A DNA stretch of 64,000 nucleotides from Microvirga rosea (GCF_020595095.1 NZ_JAJDOP010000003.1:496001-560000), one strand, 5' to 3'; shown: positions 48,957 to 61,358, counted from the stretch's first letter. Numbers and translations are program-made. Notes: a model not told the origin generated them from the sequence alone.

Positions 48957-49109
48957 ATGTCGATCAAGCTGACTCGCATTCTTGCCGTCGGTGTTACTCT
49001 CGCCATTGCGGCGTGCGCCACCACGCCGCCGCCCGTCGTGGATACCAATCCGCCCCCGCGCAAGGCCTATGATGCCAAGACGCAGCTGGAAAGCGGCCGT
49101 CGATACTAA
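48957..49109 (+). CDS. Very small predicted lipoprotein
   Basis: A 50-residue product, MSIKLTRILAVGVTLAIAAC followed by 30 residues. The lipobox IAAC gives a lipidated cysteine at position 20, leaving a mature peptide rich in proline and threonine (ATTPPPVVDTNPPPRKAYDA) and ending LESGRRY. GGAG is 9 bases ahead of the ATG. The size and character recall short entericidin-like or anchor lipoproteins, but I recognise no family. It is divergent from the RsmB-like gene and convergent with the MAPEG gene. A hairpin follows. Confidence 0.7.
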   Translation: MSIKLTRILAVGVTLAIAACATTPPPVVDTNPPPRKAYDAKTQLESGRRY

Positions 49110-49117
49110 AGACGATG

Positions 49118-49143
49118 GCGGGATGTGCCTTCGCCCATCCCGC
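49118..49143 (+). terminator. Hairpin after the small lipoprotein gene
   Basis: Arms GCGGGATG and CATCCCGC (8 bp) with a 10-base loop, 8 bases after the stop codon. It has no U-tract; it lies between two convergent genes. Confidence 0.45.
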
Positions 49144-49195
49144 GCATCCTTGCCTGTTCACGAGCCGCCCGGACGGGCCCCCTGCCGGCCCGATC

Positions 49196-49627
49196 CTAAA
49201 CGCCAAGCTCGGAGGCAAAAATCCGCAAGGCGAAGATGATCCACATGAGCATGAGGATCAGCACGCCGAGGAGAAACGCCATAAAGCGCTGAGACACTTT
49301 GTTCCCGGTGACATGGATGCCCGCGTGAACGAGGCGTGTCACAACGAACATCCACGACATCACGACGAAGATCAGGTCGGCCTTCTTGGTGATCAGCGCC
49401 AAGGTCACGATGGCATAGAACAGCACCGGCAGTTCGAACTGATTGTGATACGCGTTCGTCACTTTGAGAACGCGATCCGGCCAGTTGCGCTCGCCGAGCG
49501 CGATGTCCCGGACCTTGACCTCGCCGGCCTTGAGAAGGCCGATGCGGGAGCGCCCCATCCAGAAAAGAAGGACGAAGGTCAACCCGACCTGGACGAAGAC
49601 CGGAAGAAGAACTGCGGTGATGCTCAT
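49196..49627 (-). CDS. MAPEG family membrane protein
   Basis: A 143-residue protein with four predicted membrane helices, of the membrane-associated eicosanoid/glutathione metabolism superfamily. VTNAYHNQFELPVLFYAIVT near residue 55 is the most conserved block, where the glutathione-site residues of characterised members lie. The bacterial group near guaB is uncharacterised. It begins 23 bases after the guaB stop on the same strand, so it is likely co-transcribed with guaB. Confidence 0.88.
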   Translation of the reverse strand: MSITAVLLPVFVQVGLTFVLLFWMGRSRIGLLKAGEVKVRDIALGERNWPDRVLKVTNAYHNQFELPVLFYAIVTLALITKKADLIFVVMSWMFVVTRLVHAGIHVTGNKVSQRFMAFLLGVLILMLMWIIFALRIFASELGV

Positions 49628-49650
49628 GAATGCCCCTTTGAAGCCCTAGC

Positions 49651-52751
<3,101 letters not shown>

Positions 52752-52780
52752 GGTTGAGCCTTCCGACCAGGGAGGCTCCG

Positions 52781-53635
52781 TTGGACCAGCGCATCATCGA
52801 CCTTTACGACCATTTCACCCATGGCGGCATGAACCGCCGAGCATTTCTCGACCGCCTCGCCAGTCTCGCCGGAAGCGCGGCGGCTGGAGCCGCTCTCCTA
52901 CCGATCCTCCAGAACAACTACGCCAAGGCCGACACCGTCGACGAGAAGGATCCGCGCATTACGGCCGAAATGGTCGATGTCCCGGGGGTCCAGGGCCTGA
53001 AAGGCTATCTTGTGCGCCCCAAGACGGGCGATCGTCTCCCGACCGTTTTGGTCATCCACGAAAACCGGGGCCTCAATCCGCACATCAAGGACGTGACCCG
53101 CCGTCTGGCGACGGACGGCTTTCTGGCGTTGGGCCTCGATTATCTGGCGCCCAAGGGCGGCACTCCCCAGGATGAGGACAAGGGACGCGAGATGATCGGT
53201 GAGCTCAAGCAACCCGATATCCTTGCCTCCAGCCGCGCCGCTGTCGCCTATCTGAAAGGCCTGTCCGGAGGCAATGGAAAGGTCGGGGCCGTCGGCTTCT
53301 GCTGGGGCGGGGGTGCCGTCAACAACCTGGCCGTCAACGACCCGGACCTCTCTGCGGGGGTCGCCTATTACGGCGGGCAACCCAAGGCGGAGGATGTTCC
53401 GAAGATCAAGGCGGCCCTCCTCCTGCACTATGGCGGCCTCGACGAGCGGATCAATGCAGGCATTCCAGCCTATGAGGAGGCCCTGAAGCAGTCGGGAAAG
53501 ACTTACGAGATCCATGTCTATGAGGGCGCCAACCATGCCTTCAACAACGACACGAATGCCGCCCGCTACGACAAGGAGGCGGCCGATCTGGCCTGGAAGC
53601 GGACGGTCGCCTTCCTGAAGAAGAACCTCGCCTGA
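52781..53635 (+). CDS. Dienelactone hydrolase family protein, exported by Tat
   Basis: An alpha/beta hydrolase of 284 residues from the TTG at 52781, which follows GGAGG by 5 bases; the open frame begins at 52754. NRRAFLDRLASLAGSAAAGA (18-37) is a twin-arginine signal, so the enzyme probably acts in the periplasm. The catalytic triad is C174 in GFCWGGG, D221 in GGLDER and H252 in EGANHAFNND, with HENRGLN supporting the oxyanion hole. Cytoplasmic DLH of chloroaromatic catabolism lacks the leader. It lies 29 bases after the MFS gene and may be co-transcribed. Confidence 0.88.
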   Translation: MDQRIIDLYDHFTHGGMNRRAFLDRLASLAGSAAAGAALLPILQNNYAKADTVDEKDPRITAEMVDVPGVQGLKGYLVRPKTGDRLPTVLVIHENRGLNPHIKDVTRRLATDGFLALGLDYLAPKGGTPQDEDKGREMIGELKQPDILASSRAAVAYLKGLSGGNGKVGAVGFCWGGGAVNNLAVNDPDLSAGVAYYGGQPKAEDVPKIKAALLLHYGGLDERINAGIPAYEEALKQSGKTYEIHVYEGANHAFNNDTNAARYDKEAADLAWKRTVAFLKKNLA

Positions 53636-53667
53636 CGCAGCCTCACGATCCCCCTTAACGTGAATTC

Positions 53668-53696
53668 AGGGGGCACGTCCTCACGGGCTGCCCCCT
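53668..53696. terminator. Terminator between two convergent genes
   Basis: Arms AGGGGGCA and TGCCCCCT (8 bp) with an inner CGT/ACG pairing. An alternative CCCCCT upstream (53650-53655) can compete for the G-run. It lies 32 bases after the hydrolase stop and 49 bases from the end of the convergent oxidoreductase gene. Confidence 0.55.
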
Positions 53697-53745
53697 AGCC
53701 GTTTTGCCGACAGCTCCGCAGCGGGAGGGAATTTCCCTTGCCCCG

Positions 53746-54702
53746 TTAATGCCCGCCCTGGGCCGGGTCGTCGTCGAAGGCCTCGACCTGCACCCGCCGC
53801 CCGATCATGAAGGCGTCGGCGGCCAGCCGGAACGGCGCATCGTCGACCTCGACCCGGCCGCTCGCCAGCAGGGTCTCGAACCGCCGGTAGATCTCGGGGT
53901 ATTCGTCGTCTCCCTCCTCGACAACGAGAGAGCCGTCGACTTCGAGCCGTCTGCCGCCATGGGAGAGCTTCAACAAGGGTCCGCCTTCGCAGTCGACCTC
54001 GATGTCCCAGGTCTGAGGCCCAGTCTGCCGCCAGTCGAATACGGCCTGGAGATCGGCCCCCTCGGTTCCGGTCGAGAGCTTGAGGCTCGCCGCGATGGGG
54101 GCGTCGCGGTTCTCGGGAAATTGCAGCACCGACTGCTTGATGAAAACCGGCTGCGGCATGATCTTCGTCACGATCGACAGAGCGTTGATGCCAGGATCGA
54201 AAACGCCGAAACCGCCTGCCTGCCAGATCCATTGCTGCCCGGGATGCCAATGGCGGACATCCTCTTTCCATGTCACCAGAAGGCGACGCACGGTGCGCCC
54301 CGCCAGCGTGTCGCGGGCGACATCCACCCCTCTGTTGTACTGGGCGTGCCAGGTCGTGAAGACGACCTTTCCCATTTCGCCGGCGATGCGTCGGAGATCT
54401 TCGAGCTCGCTCAACGTGGCGGCCGGGGGCTTTTCGAGCAGCACGTGCTTTCCCGCCTCGAGGACGTCCCGGGCGATGGCATGCCGAACCTGGGGCGGCG
54501 TGCAAATGGCAACCGCGTCGAGATCGGGCACCTCACGAAGCATTTCCCGGTAATCCGTGAAAGTGTGCTTGGCCTCGTCCGGCGTCAGCCCGCGCTGGCT
54601 GGCCACGGCCGTCAACTCGAAATTCGGATTGCTGCGGATGGCGGGAAGATGCTGATCCTGCGCGATCTTGCCGAAACCGATGATCCCGACCTTGAAAACC
54701 AT
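53746..54702 (-). CDS. Gfo/Idh/MocA oxidoreductase, D-galactose 1-dehydrogenase-like
   Basis: A 318-residue protein. The Rossmann fold starts KVGIIGFGKIAQDQHLPAIR, and HVLLEKPPAATLSELE carries the conserved catalytic Lys-Pro. TWKEDVRHWHPGQQWIWQAG and FGVFDPGINALSIVTKI match D-galactose 1-dehydrogenase as I recall it from Pseudomonas fluorescens; GPQTWDIEV also matches. It would oxidise D-galactose to galactonolactone. No other galactose catabolism gene is in the window, so a substrate such as L-arabinose is possible. Confidence 0.82.
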   Translation of the reverse strand: MVFKVGIIGFGKIAQDQHLPAIRSNPNFELTAVASQRGLTPDEAKHTFTDYREMLREVPDLDAVAICTPPQVRHAIARDVLEAGKHVLLEKPPAATLSELEDLRRIAGEMGKVVFTTWHAQYNRGVDVARDTLAGRTVRRLLVTWKEDVRHWHPGQQWIWQAGGFGVFDPGINALSIVTKIMPQPVFIKQSVLQFPENRDAPIAASLKLSTGTEGADLQAVFDWRQTGPQTWDIEVDCEGGPLLKLSHGGRRLEVDGSLVVEEGDDEYPEIYRRFETLLASGRVEVDDAPFRLAADAFMIGRRVQVEAFDDDPAQGGH

Positions 54703-54744
54703 GCGTCCATCCCCTTGTGCTGCTAGTCCCGAGGAACGGGCGCG

Positions 54745-55446
54745 TCAGTCCGACCGCATAGGTTCCGCTCGCCCTCGAAAACCGGTTGCCATGACGTAGA
54801 GTTCCGCCGAGTCCGCCCGGCTCGCGGCGGGCTTCACATGCCGGACCACCGCAAAATCGCGCTTCAGATCCGCCAGGAGCTGACCCTCGGTTCCGCCCTG
54901 AAACACCTTCGCGACGAAAACGCCGCCAGGAGCGAGGATCTCGCGCGCGAACTCGATCGCCGCTTCCGCAAGACCGATGATGCGCAGGTGATCCGTCTTC
55001 TTGTGACCGGTCGTGTTGGCGGCCATGTCCGACATGACGATATCCGCAGGCCCGCCGAGCAGATCGATCAGCTTCCCCGGAGCTTCTTCGTCGAGGAAGT
55101 CGAGCTGGATGAACTCCACACCCGGCATCGGATCGATCGGCAAAAGATCGATGCCGACCACCCTGCCCTTGTCGCCGACCTTGCGCGCCGCGATCTGGGA
55201 CCAGCCGCCGGGAGCGGCTCCAAGATCGACCACGCGCTGACCGGGCTTGAGAATGTGAAATTTCTCGTCGATTTCCAGCAACTTAAAGGCGGCACGAGAG
55301 CGATAACCCTCGCGCTTGGCGCGCGCCACATAAGGATCGTTCAGCTGTCGCTCGAGCCACTTCTGCGAGGACAGGGACCGCTTGTTCGCGGTCTTGACCC
55401 TTTGCTTCAGGGTTCTGACACCCGATCCGGATTTCGATGTACTCAC
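54745..55446 (-). CDS. rlmE: 23S rRNA (uridine-2'-O-)-methyltransferase RlmE
   Basis: A 233-residue FtsJ/RrmJ protein that methylates U2552 of 23S r[23 protein letters not shown] contains the first catalytic lysine, [20 protein letters not shown] is the SAM motif I, and [14 protein letters not shown] and [11 protein letters not shown] carry the Asp and second Lys of the K-D-K-E set. I chose the GTG at 55446, which overlaps the ppx stop as GTGA and has GGGAGAA upstream; an ATG at 55464 is six codons earlier. A basic N-terminal extension is usual in the group. Confidence 0.94.
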   Translation of the reverse strand: MSTSKSGSGVRTLKQRVKTANKRSLSSQKWLERQLNDPYVARAKREGYRSRAAFKLLEIDEKFHILKPGQRVVDLGAAPGGWSQIAARKVGDKGRVVGIDLLPIDPMPGVEFIQLDFLDEEAPGKLIDLLGGPADIVMSDMAANTTGHKKTDHLRIIGLAEAAIEFAREILAPGGVFVAKVFQGGTEGQLLADLKRDFAVVRHVKPAASRADSAELYVMATGFRGRAEPMRSD

Positions 55447-56564
55447 CGGCGGTTCTCCCGCCATACACTGTCTTCACGCATCATATTCATCAGGATTCCT
55501 TCGCGCAGCCCGCGATCCGCGATCCGAAGCCGATCCGCCGGAAAGGCCCGGCGGATCGCCTCCAGGATCGCGCAGCCGGCCAGCACCAGGTCCGCCCTGT
55601 CCTTTCCAATGCAAGGGTTTGCGGCGCGCTCCTGGAAATCGGAGGCGAGCAAGTTGTCGATAACGGCGGAAATGTCGTCGTCGGTCATCCACATTCCGTC
55701 AACCCGGCGACGGTCGTAGCGGGGGAGGCCGAGGTGAATGCCGCCGACGGTCGTGACGGTCCCGGAAGTACCGAGGAGATGGAAACCGGGCGCGCGTCCT
55801 GCTTCGGCGGCGACGAGGGCGAAGTCGAGGAGAAGCTCGGTCACCTCCTCGACCATGCCCTCGAAACTCTCCGGCGTCACGTCGATACCCCCATGCCGCT
55901 CGGCCAGGGTCACGACCCCGACGGGAAGCGAGTCCCACGCCCGGATCCGTTTGCAAGGATCCGCGAACATGTGAGGCGCAACCCCGTCGACCCAGGCAAT
56001 TTCCGTCGATCCGCCACCAATGTCGAAGACGATCACGGAATGGGCCTTCGGGTCGGCCAGGGAGGCGCAACCGGTGACAGCCAGATAGGCTTCGGTTTTC
56101 CGATCGACGATCTCGAGATCGAGGTCCAGATCGGTCCTGACCCGCTCGATGAAATCCGGGCCGTTCGACGCAAGGCGACAGGCTTCGGTAGCGACCAGCC
56201 GCGCCCGCATGACATCCTTGGCGGCCATCTTGTCCCGGCAGATGCGCAGGGCGTCGATGGTGCGCTCAATGGCGTCCGCGCTCAGGTGATTGCCGAACCC
56301 CAAGCCCTCACCGAGCCGCACGATGCGGGAAAAGGCATCGACGACGCGAAATCCAAAATGCGCCGGCTCCGCAATGAGCAGGCGGCAATTGTTTGTCCCA
56401 AGATCGAGCGCCGCATAGCTGCGCGACGGGCGTCGGCGGCCATTCCGCCGTCCCGGTGCAGTATGGGTGCGATCGGCGCGCAAGGACGAATCCCCGACAG
56501 GCTCCGCTAGCGGCTTCGATCGACCTCCCTCTGCTTCGACGAGCGCATCGTACTTAACGGTCAA
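55443..56564 (-). CDS. Ppx/GppA family phosphatase
   Basis: An exopolyphosphatase/guanosine pentaphosphatase-like protein of the ASKHA fold. Motifs are [16 protein letters not shown] (phosphate 1), [32 protein letters not shown] (phosphate 2) and [14 protein letters not shown]. The N-terminal 50 residues are basic and not conserved. I chose a TTG at 56564 with AGGGA upstream (373 residues); the frame opens at 56648. It lacks the C-terminal HD-like domain, so it is the short form. rlmE follows with a 4-base overlap, a constant pairing in alphaproteobacteria. Confidence 0.88.
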   Translation of the reverse strand: MTVKYDALVEAEGGRSKPLAEPVGDSSLRADRTHTAPGRRNGRRRPSRSYAALDLGTNNCRLLIAEPAHFGFRVVDAFSRIVRLGEGLGFGNHLSADAIERTIDALRICRDKMAAKDVMRARLVATEACRLASNGPDFIERVRTDLDLDLEIVDRKTEAYLAVTGCASLADPKAHSVIVFDIGGGSTEIAWVDGVAPHMFADPCKRIRAWDSLPVGVVTLAERHGGIDVTPESFEGMVEEVTELLLDFALVAAEAGRAPGFHLLGTSGTVTTVGGIHLGLPRYDRRRVDGMWMTDDDISAVIDNLLASDFQERAANPCIGKDRADLVLAGCAILEAIRRAFPADRLRIADRGLREGILMNMMREDSVWRENRR

Positions 56565-56675
56565 AACACTATCCCTGGCATCGAACCGATGCCCGTTTGG
56601 AATCGAGAGTAACAACCCCTTCGGCACTCTGCCAAGGGTTGGAGACAAGTTTTGGGCAGGAGCAGAAGGGGTGTT

Positions 56676-57860
56676 CTAGATGGAAAGAGCCCGGAATCGG
56701 TCCGTCAAACTCGCCAGAGTTTCGGCTCCGACATTGGCGAAAGCCACTCGCAAATGCTCCTCCTGCCCCGGTCCGAAATAACTTCCCGGCAGACAAAGAA
56801 CACCGCGATCCACGGCGAGGCGCTCCGCAACCACTTGGGCCGGCGTGCCCGGAAATGGATGCTTCAAATAGGCGAAATACGCGCCGACCGATTCGACCTG
56901 CCATTCCGGAAGCGGCTCGAGAGCTTTCCGGAACACCGCCGCCCGATCGTTGATTTCCGACCGATTGGCCTCCCGCCAATCCCGAAGAGCGTCGATCGCC
57001 CAGGGCAAAGCCGCCTGCGCCACCCGTGGAGCGCAGATCTGGATGCAATCGAGGATCTTGGCGATCTGCTCGATGAGCCCGGCATCCGCCGTGACGGCGC
57101 CCGTCCGATGACCCGGGATGGCATAGGACTTGGAGAACGAATAGAGCTGAATCACGGTGTCGCGCCATTCACGTCCCGTGAAAAGGCCGTGCGCACGGTT
57201 CACACCGCGTGGGAGGAAATCCCGGTATGTCTCGTCGATAACGAGATAAATCCCGCGACGACGGCAAAGCTCGGCGAAGGCCTCGATCACGTGTGCCGGA
57301 TAAACGGCGCCGGTGGGATTATTGGGCGTGACCAGAACGATGGCCTTCACTTTTCCGTCGATCAGGATCTCGGCATCCTCGACCTGCGGCACGAAGCCGG
57401 CCTCCGGATGACACGGCAGAGGCCGCGCCTCAATGCCGAGCATGTCGAGGCTCATCTGGTGATTGAAATACCAGGGCGTGGGCAAGAGAATGGCGTCCCC
57501 CTGCCGGGCCAGGAGCATCATGGTCGCGAAAAAGGCCATGTTGCATCCGGCGGTTACGGCCGTGTCGGCGGCCTCGATCGCGCCGCCATAGATCCTCGAC
57601 AGCTCCGCTGCGTAAGCCTCGCGCAGAGCATGATCGCCGCTGATGGGTCCGTACTGCGCTCCTGCGGCGGATCCGGCCGATGACGCCAGGCGCTCCAGCA
57701 AGCCCTGATGGGGGGCGTTGCCGGGCACCGCTTGCGACAGGTTGATCAGCGGCCCGAAGGCCCCGGCATAGCGCTTCGTCCAGGCCTGCGCCTCAGGGAT
57801 CGGCGGGCTTCCCACATCCGCGACCAGGGAATTGATGGGGTTGTGAACGGCGCTCGCCAT
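56676..57860 (-). CDS. Class I/II pyridoxal-phosphate aminotransferase
   Basis: A 394-residue PLP enzyme. The cofactor-site motifs are VTAGCNMAFFATMMLLARQG, VLVTPNNPTGAVYPAHVIEA, VIDETYRDF and the PLP lysine in YSFSKSYAIPGHRTG. The C-terminus GVLCLPGSYFGPGQEEHLRV is usual for aspartate/aromatic-type aminotransferases. Substrate unknown; fold type I, subgroup I gamma. I chose the ATG at 57860 (MASAVHNPIN) over an earlier one at 57923. It lies between efp and ppx on the minus strand, separated by hairpins, and appears monocistronic. Confidence 0.9.
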   Translation of the reverse strand: MASAVHNPINSLVADVGSPPIPEAQAWTKRYAGAFGPLINLSQAVPGNAPHQGLLERLASSAGSAAGAQYGPISGDHALREAYAAELSRIYGGAIEAADTAVTAGCNMAFFATMMLLARQGDAILLPTPWYFNHQMSLDMLGIEARPLPCHPEAGFVPQVEDAEILIDGKVKAIVLVTPNNPTGAVYPAHVIEAFAELCRRRGIYLVIDETYRDFLPRGVNRAHGLFTGREWRDTVIQLYSFSKSYAIPGHRTGAVTADAGLIEQIAKILDCIQICAPRVAQAALPWAIDALRDWREANRSEINDRAAVFRKALEPLPEWQVESVGAYFAYLKHPFPGTPAQVVAERLAVDRGVLCLPGSYFGPGQEEHLRVAFANVGAETLASLTDRFRALSI

Positions 57861-57937
57861 GGAGATCGTTACCTTGCCAAAGAGAAATGGGCGGTCCGGC
57901 GAAGGTTCACCGAAACCGCCCATCCTTCAAGACAGAT

Positions 57938-57956
57938 TCCTGACGAAACGTCAGGA
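57938..57956 (-). terminator. Hairpin downstream of efp
   Basis: Arms TCCTGACG and CGTCAGGA (8 bp) around AAA. It lies 18 bases beyond the efp stop on the minus strand, and is followed by AATCTGTCTTG, a poor U-tract. Confidence 0.5.
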
Positions 57957-57973
57957 CCGAATCCGAAAATTAT

Positions 57974-58540
57974 TTAGTCCTTGGCGCGCTCAACGTAGGA
58001 GCCGTCCTCCGTCATGATGACCACGCGGGTGCCGGCCTGGATATGAGGCGGCACCAGGGTGCGCACGCCGTTGGAGAGCATGGCGGGCTTGTAGGAAGAA
58101 GACGCCGTCTGCCCCTTCACGACCGGCTCGGTCTCGGTGATCTCAAGGGTCACGCGAGCGGGCAGCTCAATGGCGATTGCAAGGCCGTTGTGGGTCGACA
58201 GCATGACGGCCATGCCTTCCTGCAGGTAGGACTTCTGGTCGCCGATGATGTCTTCCGGCACGACCACCTGGTCGTAGGTCTCGGGATTCATGAAGTGGTA
58301 GCCCTCGCCGTCCGCATAGAGGAAGGTGTGCTCGCGGTCCTCCACGAAGGCACGCTCGACCTGCTCGGTCGTGCGGTAGCGCTCGGAGACCTTCACCCCG
58401 TCCGAGATCCGGCGCATGTCGAGCTGGGTCACGGGCGTGCCCTTGCCGGGATGGATGTTCTGCGCGGTAAGAACCACATAGAGCCTGCCGTCGATATCGA
58501 CGACATTGCCTTTGCGGAGGGTTGAGGCGATGACCTTCAC
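57974..58540 (-). CDS. efp: Elongation factor P
   Basis: A 188-residue EF-P that relieves ribosome stalling at polyproline. The modified lysine of E. coli (K34) corresponds to K33 in [13 protein letters not shown], and the last domain has [20 protein letters not shown], the EF-P signature. EpmA and EpmB, which attach and make beta-lysine, are encoded divergently 144 bases away, so beta-lysylation at K33 is expected. The window's proline-rich OmpA-family protein is an obvious client. Confidence 0.97.
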   Translation of the reverse strand: MKVIASTLRKGNVVDIDGRLYVVLTAQNIHPGKGTPVTQLDMRRISDGVKVSERYRTTEQVERAFVEDREHTFLYADGEGYHFMNPETYDQVVVPEDIIGDQKSYLQEGMAVMLSTHNGLAIAIELPARVTLEITETEPVVKGQTASSSYKPAMLSNGVRTLVPPHIQAGTRVVIMTEDGSYVERAKD

Positions 58541-58684
58541 GGGAAGCTTTCCTTGTGACAGATAGGCACGTCCCCAGGGCCGGGTTATCCGGCCTTCTGC
58601 GACGCGTCAGAAATCTTTTCGGTGCCGCAACTAGCCTATCTTCGCGAAATTCGCCAGTCTGCCGGCCAACCTCTGAGTGAATTC

Positions 58685-59755
58685 TTGATACGAAGCAACG
58701 CCTCACCTGCCCCCTCTCCCTGGTGGACGCCTCATATTCACGCGGACCGGCGCCCGTTCCTGCTCGCCCGCAACCGAATTCAGGCGGCATTCCGGGATTT
58801 CTTCCTTCGGCAGGATTTCGTCGAGGTCGACACGGCGACCCTCCAGGTATCGCCCGGCAATGAGGCCCATCTCCATGCCTTTGCGACCGAAGCCTTGGGC
58901 ATGGGCGGCGCGAGAACGCCGCTTTATCTCCACACCTCGCCGGAATTCGCCTGCAAGAAGCTCTTGGCAGCCGGGGAAACGCGGATTGCCTGCTTCTCCC
59001 ATGTGTACCGCAACCGGGAGCGCGGCCCCCTCCACCACCCCGAATTCACCATGCTCGAGTGGTACCGGGCAAACGAGCCTTACGAAGCACTGATGCAGGA
59101 TTGCGCAGAGCTCCTCGGACTGGCGGCTGAGACGGGCCGCGCCCGCAGCTTCGCCTATCGGGGCCTGACGGCGGATCCGTTCCTGGAGCCCGAACGCCTC
59201 ACCGTCGCGGAAGCCTTTCATCGCTTCGCCGACATCGATCTCCTGTCTTCCATCGGCAGCGACGGGACAACAAACCGGGAGCAGCTGGCGGCCGAACTCA
59301 AGCGCGTCGGCTTGCGCCGGGCGGACGACGATACCTGGTCCGACCTTTTCAGCCGGGTGATCGTCGAGAAAATCGAGCCGCATCTCGGCCAGGGCCGGGC
59401 GACCATCCTTTACGAGTATCCCGTCGCCGAGGCGGCGCTGGCGCGGCCGACCCCGCACGATCCACGGGTCGCGGAACGGTTCGAGCTCTATGCCTGCGGG
59501 GTCGAACTCGCCAATGCGTTCGGAGAGCTGACGGATCCCACGGAGCAGCGGCGGCGCTTCGAAGGCGAGATGGCGGAGAAGATGCGCGTCTATGGCGAGC
59601 AATACCCCATCGACGAGGACTTTCTTTCCGCCCTGACCCTCATGCCGCCCGCCAGCGGCATTGCCATGGGATTTGATCGTCTCGTCATGTTGGCGACCGG
59701 CGCTGCGCGGATCGATCAGGTCATTTGGGCGCCGGTCCCGGAGACGGCCCCGTGA
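58685..59755 (+). CDS. epmA: EF-P lysine ligase EpmA
   Basis: A lysyl-tRNA-synthetase paralogue lacking the anticodon domain, which ligates (R)-beta-lysine to EF-P. Class II motifs are FVEVDTATLQVSPGNEAHLH, then RIACFSHVYRNRERGPLHHP (motif 2) with EFTMLEWYRA, and MPPASGIAMGFDRLVML (motif 3). I chose the TTG at 58685 (356 residues), close to the expected family start near SPWWTPHIHADRRPFL; the frame opens at a GTG at 58622. Start is uncertain. The stop overlaps epmB by 4 bases. Confidence 0.92.
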   Translation: MIRSNASPAPSPWWTPHIHADRRPFLLARNRIQAAFRDFFLRQDFVEVDTATLQVSPGNEAHLHAFATEALGMGGARTPLYLHTSPEFACKKLLAAGETRIACFSHVYRNRERGPLHHPEFTMLEWYRANEPYEALMQDCAELLGLAAETGRARSFAYRGLTADPFLEPERLTVAEAFHRFADIDLLSSIGSDGTTNREQLAAELKRVGLRRADDDTWSDLFSRVIVEKIEPHLGQGRATILYEYPVAEAALARPTPHDPRVAERFELYACGVELANAFGELTDPTEQRRRFEGEMAEKMRVYGEQYPIDEDFLSALTLMPPASGIAMGFDRLVMLATGAARIDQVIWAPVPETAP

Positions 59756-60813
59756 GCGGCACCGAGACGCTTCGAACCGCCCGGGACCTCGTCGATGCCG
59801 GCCTGCTTCCGGAAAGCCGCGCGCAGGAACTCAGCGCGGTCGCCGACCGCTATGCCGTGGCGATCACACCCGCCATGACGGCTCTGATCGACCACCAGGA
59901 TCCGAACGATCCCATCGCACGCCAGTTCGTCCCCGACGCCGCAGAGCTCGTCACGACCGCCGAGGAGCGGGGCGATCCCATCGGAGATCTGGCGCATAGC
60001 CCGGTCGAAGGAATCGTTCATCGCTATCCGGACCGTGTCCTGCTCAAGGCCGTCCATGTCTGCCCGGTCTATTGCCGCTTCTGCTTCCGGCGGGAAATGG
60101 TGGGACCACAGGGGCTCGGGACCCTTTCGGCCGAGGCCATGGACAAAGCCTTCGCCTATATCGCCGGACACCAGGAGATCTGGGAGGTGATCCTCACCGG
60201 CGGGGATCCGCTGGTTCTCTCCCCGCGCCGCCTCGCCGAAATCACGGAGCGACTCGCGGTCATTCCGCATGTGAAGATCGTCCGGTTCCATACCCGCGTC
60301 CCTGTGGTCACCCCGGAGCGCGTGGATGCGGCCCTTGTCGAGGCGTTGAAAGCCAGCCGGAAAACCACCTATGTGGCTCTCCACGCCAACCATCCGAGGG
60401 AATTGACGGAAGCAGCCCGCGCTGCCTGCGCCCGCCTCGTGGATTCAGGAATTTCGATGGTGAGCCAGTCCGTTCTGCTGCGCGGCGTCAACGACGATCC
60501 CGACATTCTGGCGGATCTCATGCGCGCCTTCGTCGAAACGCGGATCAAGCCCTATTACCTCCACCACCCCGACCTGGCGCCGGGAACCGGACACTTCCGT
60601 TTGTCCATCGCAGAAGGGCAAGCGCTGGTCGCGGGCCTGCGGGGCCGGATCTCGGGCCTCTGCCAGCCCACCTATATCCTCGATATTCCGGGCGGCCACG
60701 GCAAAGCCGTCATCGCGCGAAATACGATCAGCCCCGAAGGTGACGGACGGTATTCCGTCTCGGATTTCAGGGGCCGCGAACACTTCTACCCGCCGGAGGA
60801 CGCAGGTGCATAG
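59752..60813 (+). CDS. epmB: EF-P (R)-beta-lysine synthase, radical-SAM lysine 2,3-aminomutase
   Basis: A 353-residue radical SAM enzyme that turns L-lysine into beta-lysine for EF-P. The iron-sulfur cysteines are C104, C108 and C111 in CPVYCRFCFRREMVG. GKTTYVALHANHPRELTEAA and LRGVNDDPDILADLM are family blocks, and IPGGHGKAVIARN carries the PLP lysine. The GTG at 59752 overlaps the epmA stop (GTGA), preferred to the open-frame start at 59725. Length fits EpmB rather than longer catabolic KamA. The third enzyme EpmC is not seen. Confidence 0.94.
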   Translation: MSGTETLRTARDLVDAGLLPESRAQELSAVADRYAVAITPAMTALIDHQDPNDPIARQFVPDAAELVTTAEERGDPIGDLAHSPVEGIVHRYPDRVLLKAVHVCPVYCRFCFRREMVGPQGLGTLSAEAMDKAFAYIAGHQEIWEVILTGGDPLVLSPRRLAEITERLAVIPHVKIVRFHTRVPVVTPERVDAALVEALKASRKTTYVALHANHPRELTEAARAACARLVDSGISMVSQSVLLRGVNDDPDILADLMRAFVETRIKPYYLHHPDLAPGTGHFRLSIAEGQALVAGLRGRISGLCQPTYILDIPGGHGKAVIARNTISPEGDGRYSVSDFRGREHFYPPEDAGA

Positions 60814-60935
60814 AGCCCGGTTGACGAGAACTTCCGCTACGGGGACGTGATGCAATCGGAAGCCGTTCAGCCTACGCAACATTATCGTTTCTAGGGCCAG
60901 TCCCGCATCCAGGGTGCTTTCCACACGACCGAGCC

Positions 60936-61358
60936 CTAGTCGAATCCCGGTTTTGCGCCCCGCCCCTTCTTGATCTCCGAACGCTTGGATTTCGACTCGA
61001 GACGACGCTGTTTGGACGCAAGGGTCGGCTTCGTCTTGCGCCGGGGTTTGGGAACCTCCGTCGCCTGCCGGATGAGATCGACGAGGCGCTGGAGCGCATC
61101 CTCCCGGTTCCGTTCCTGGGTGCGGAAGCGCTGCGCGGTAATGACGATGACGCCGTCATTGGTCAGCTTGCTGCCGGCAAGCTTCATCAGCCGGATCGCC
61201 ACCGGGTCCGGCAGGGACCGGGAGCGCCTGGCATCGAAACGCAGCTGAACGGCTGTCGCCACCTTGTTCACGTTCTGCCCGCCGGGACCCGACCCGCGAA
61301 TGAAGGTTTCCTCGATCTCGGATTCATCGAGCGAAATGGTATCGGTAACCGGGATCAT
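60936..61358 (-). CDS. arfB: Alternative ribosome-rescue factor ArfB
   Basis: A 140-residue peptidyl-tRNA hydrolase that releases ribosomes stalled at mRNA ends. The release-factor motif GGQ is at 26-28 in RGSGPGGQNVNKVATAVQL, and the C-terminal basic tail (KPRRKTKPTLASKQRRLESK), which enters the empty mRNA channel, is present. The ATG at 61358 gives the family start MIPVTDTISLDE. The frame continues much further upstream only as antisense to the AEC permease gene. It is convergent with epmB. Confidence 0.95.
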   Translation of the reverse strand: MIPVTDTISLDESEIEETFIRGSGPGGQNVNKVATAVQLRFDARRSRSLPDPVAIRLMKLAGSKLTNDGVIVITAQRFRTQERNREDALQRLVDLIRQATEVPKPRRKTKPTLASKQRRLESKSKRSEIKKGRGAKPGFD

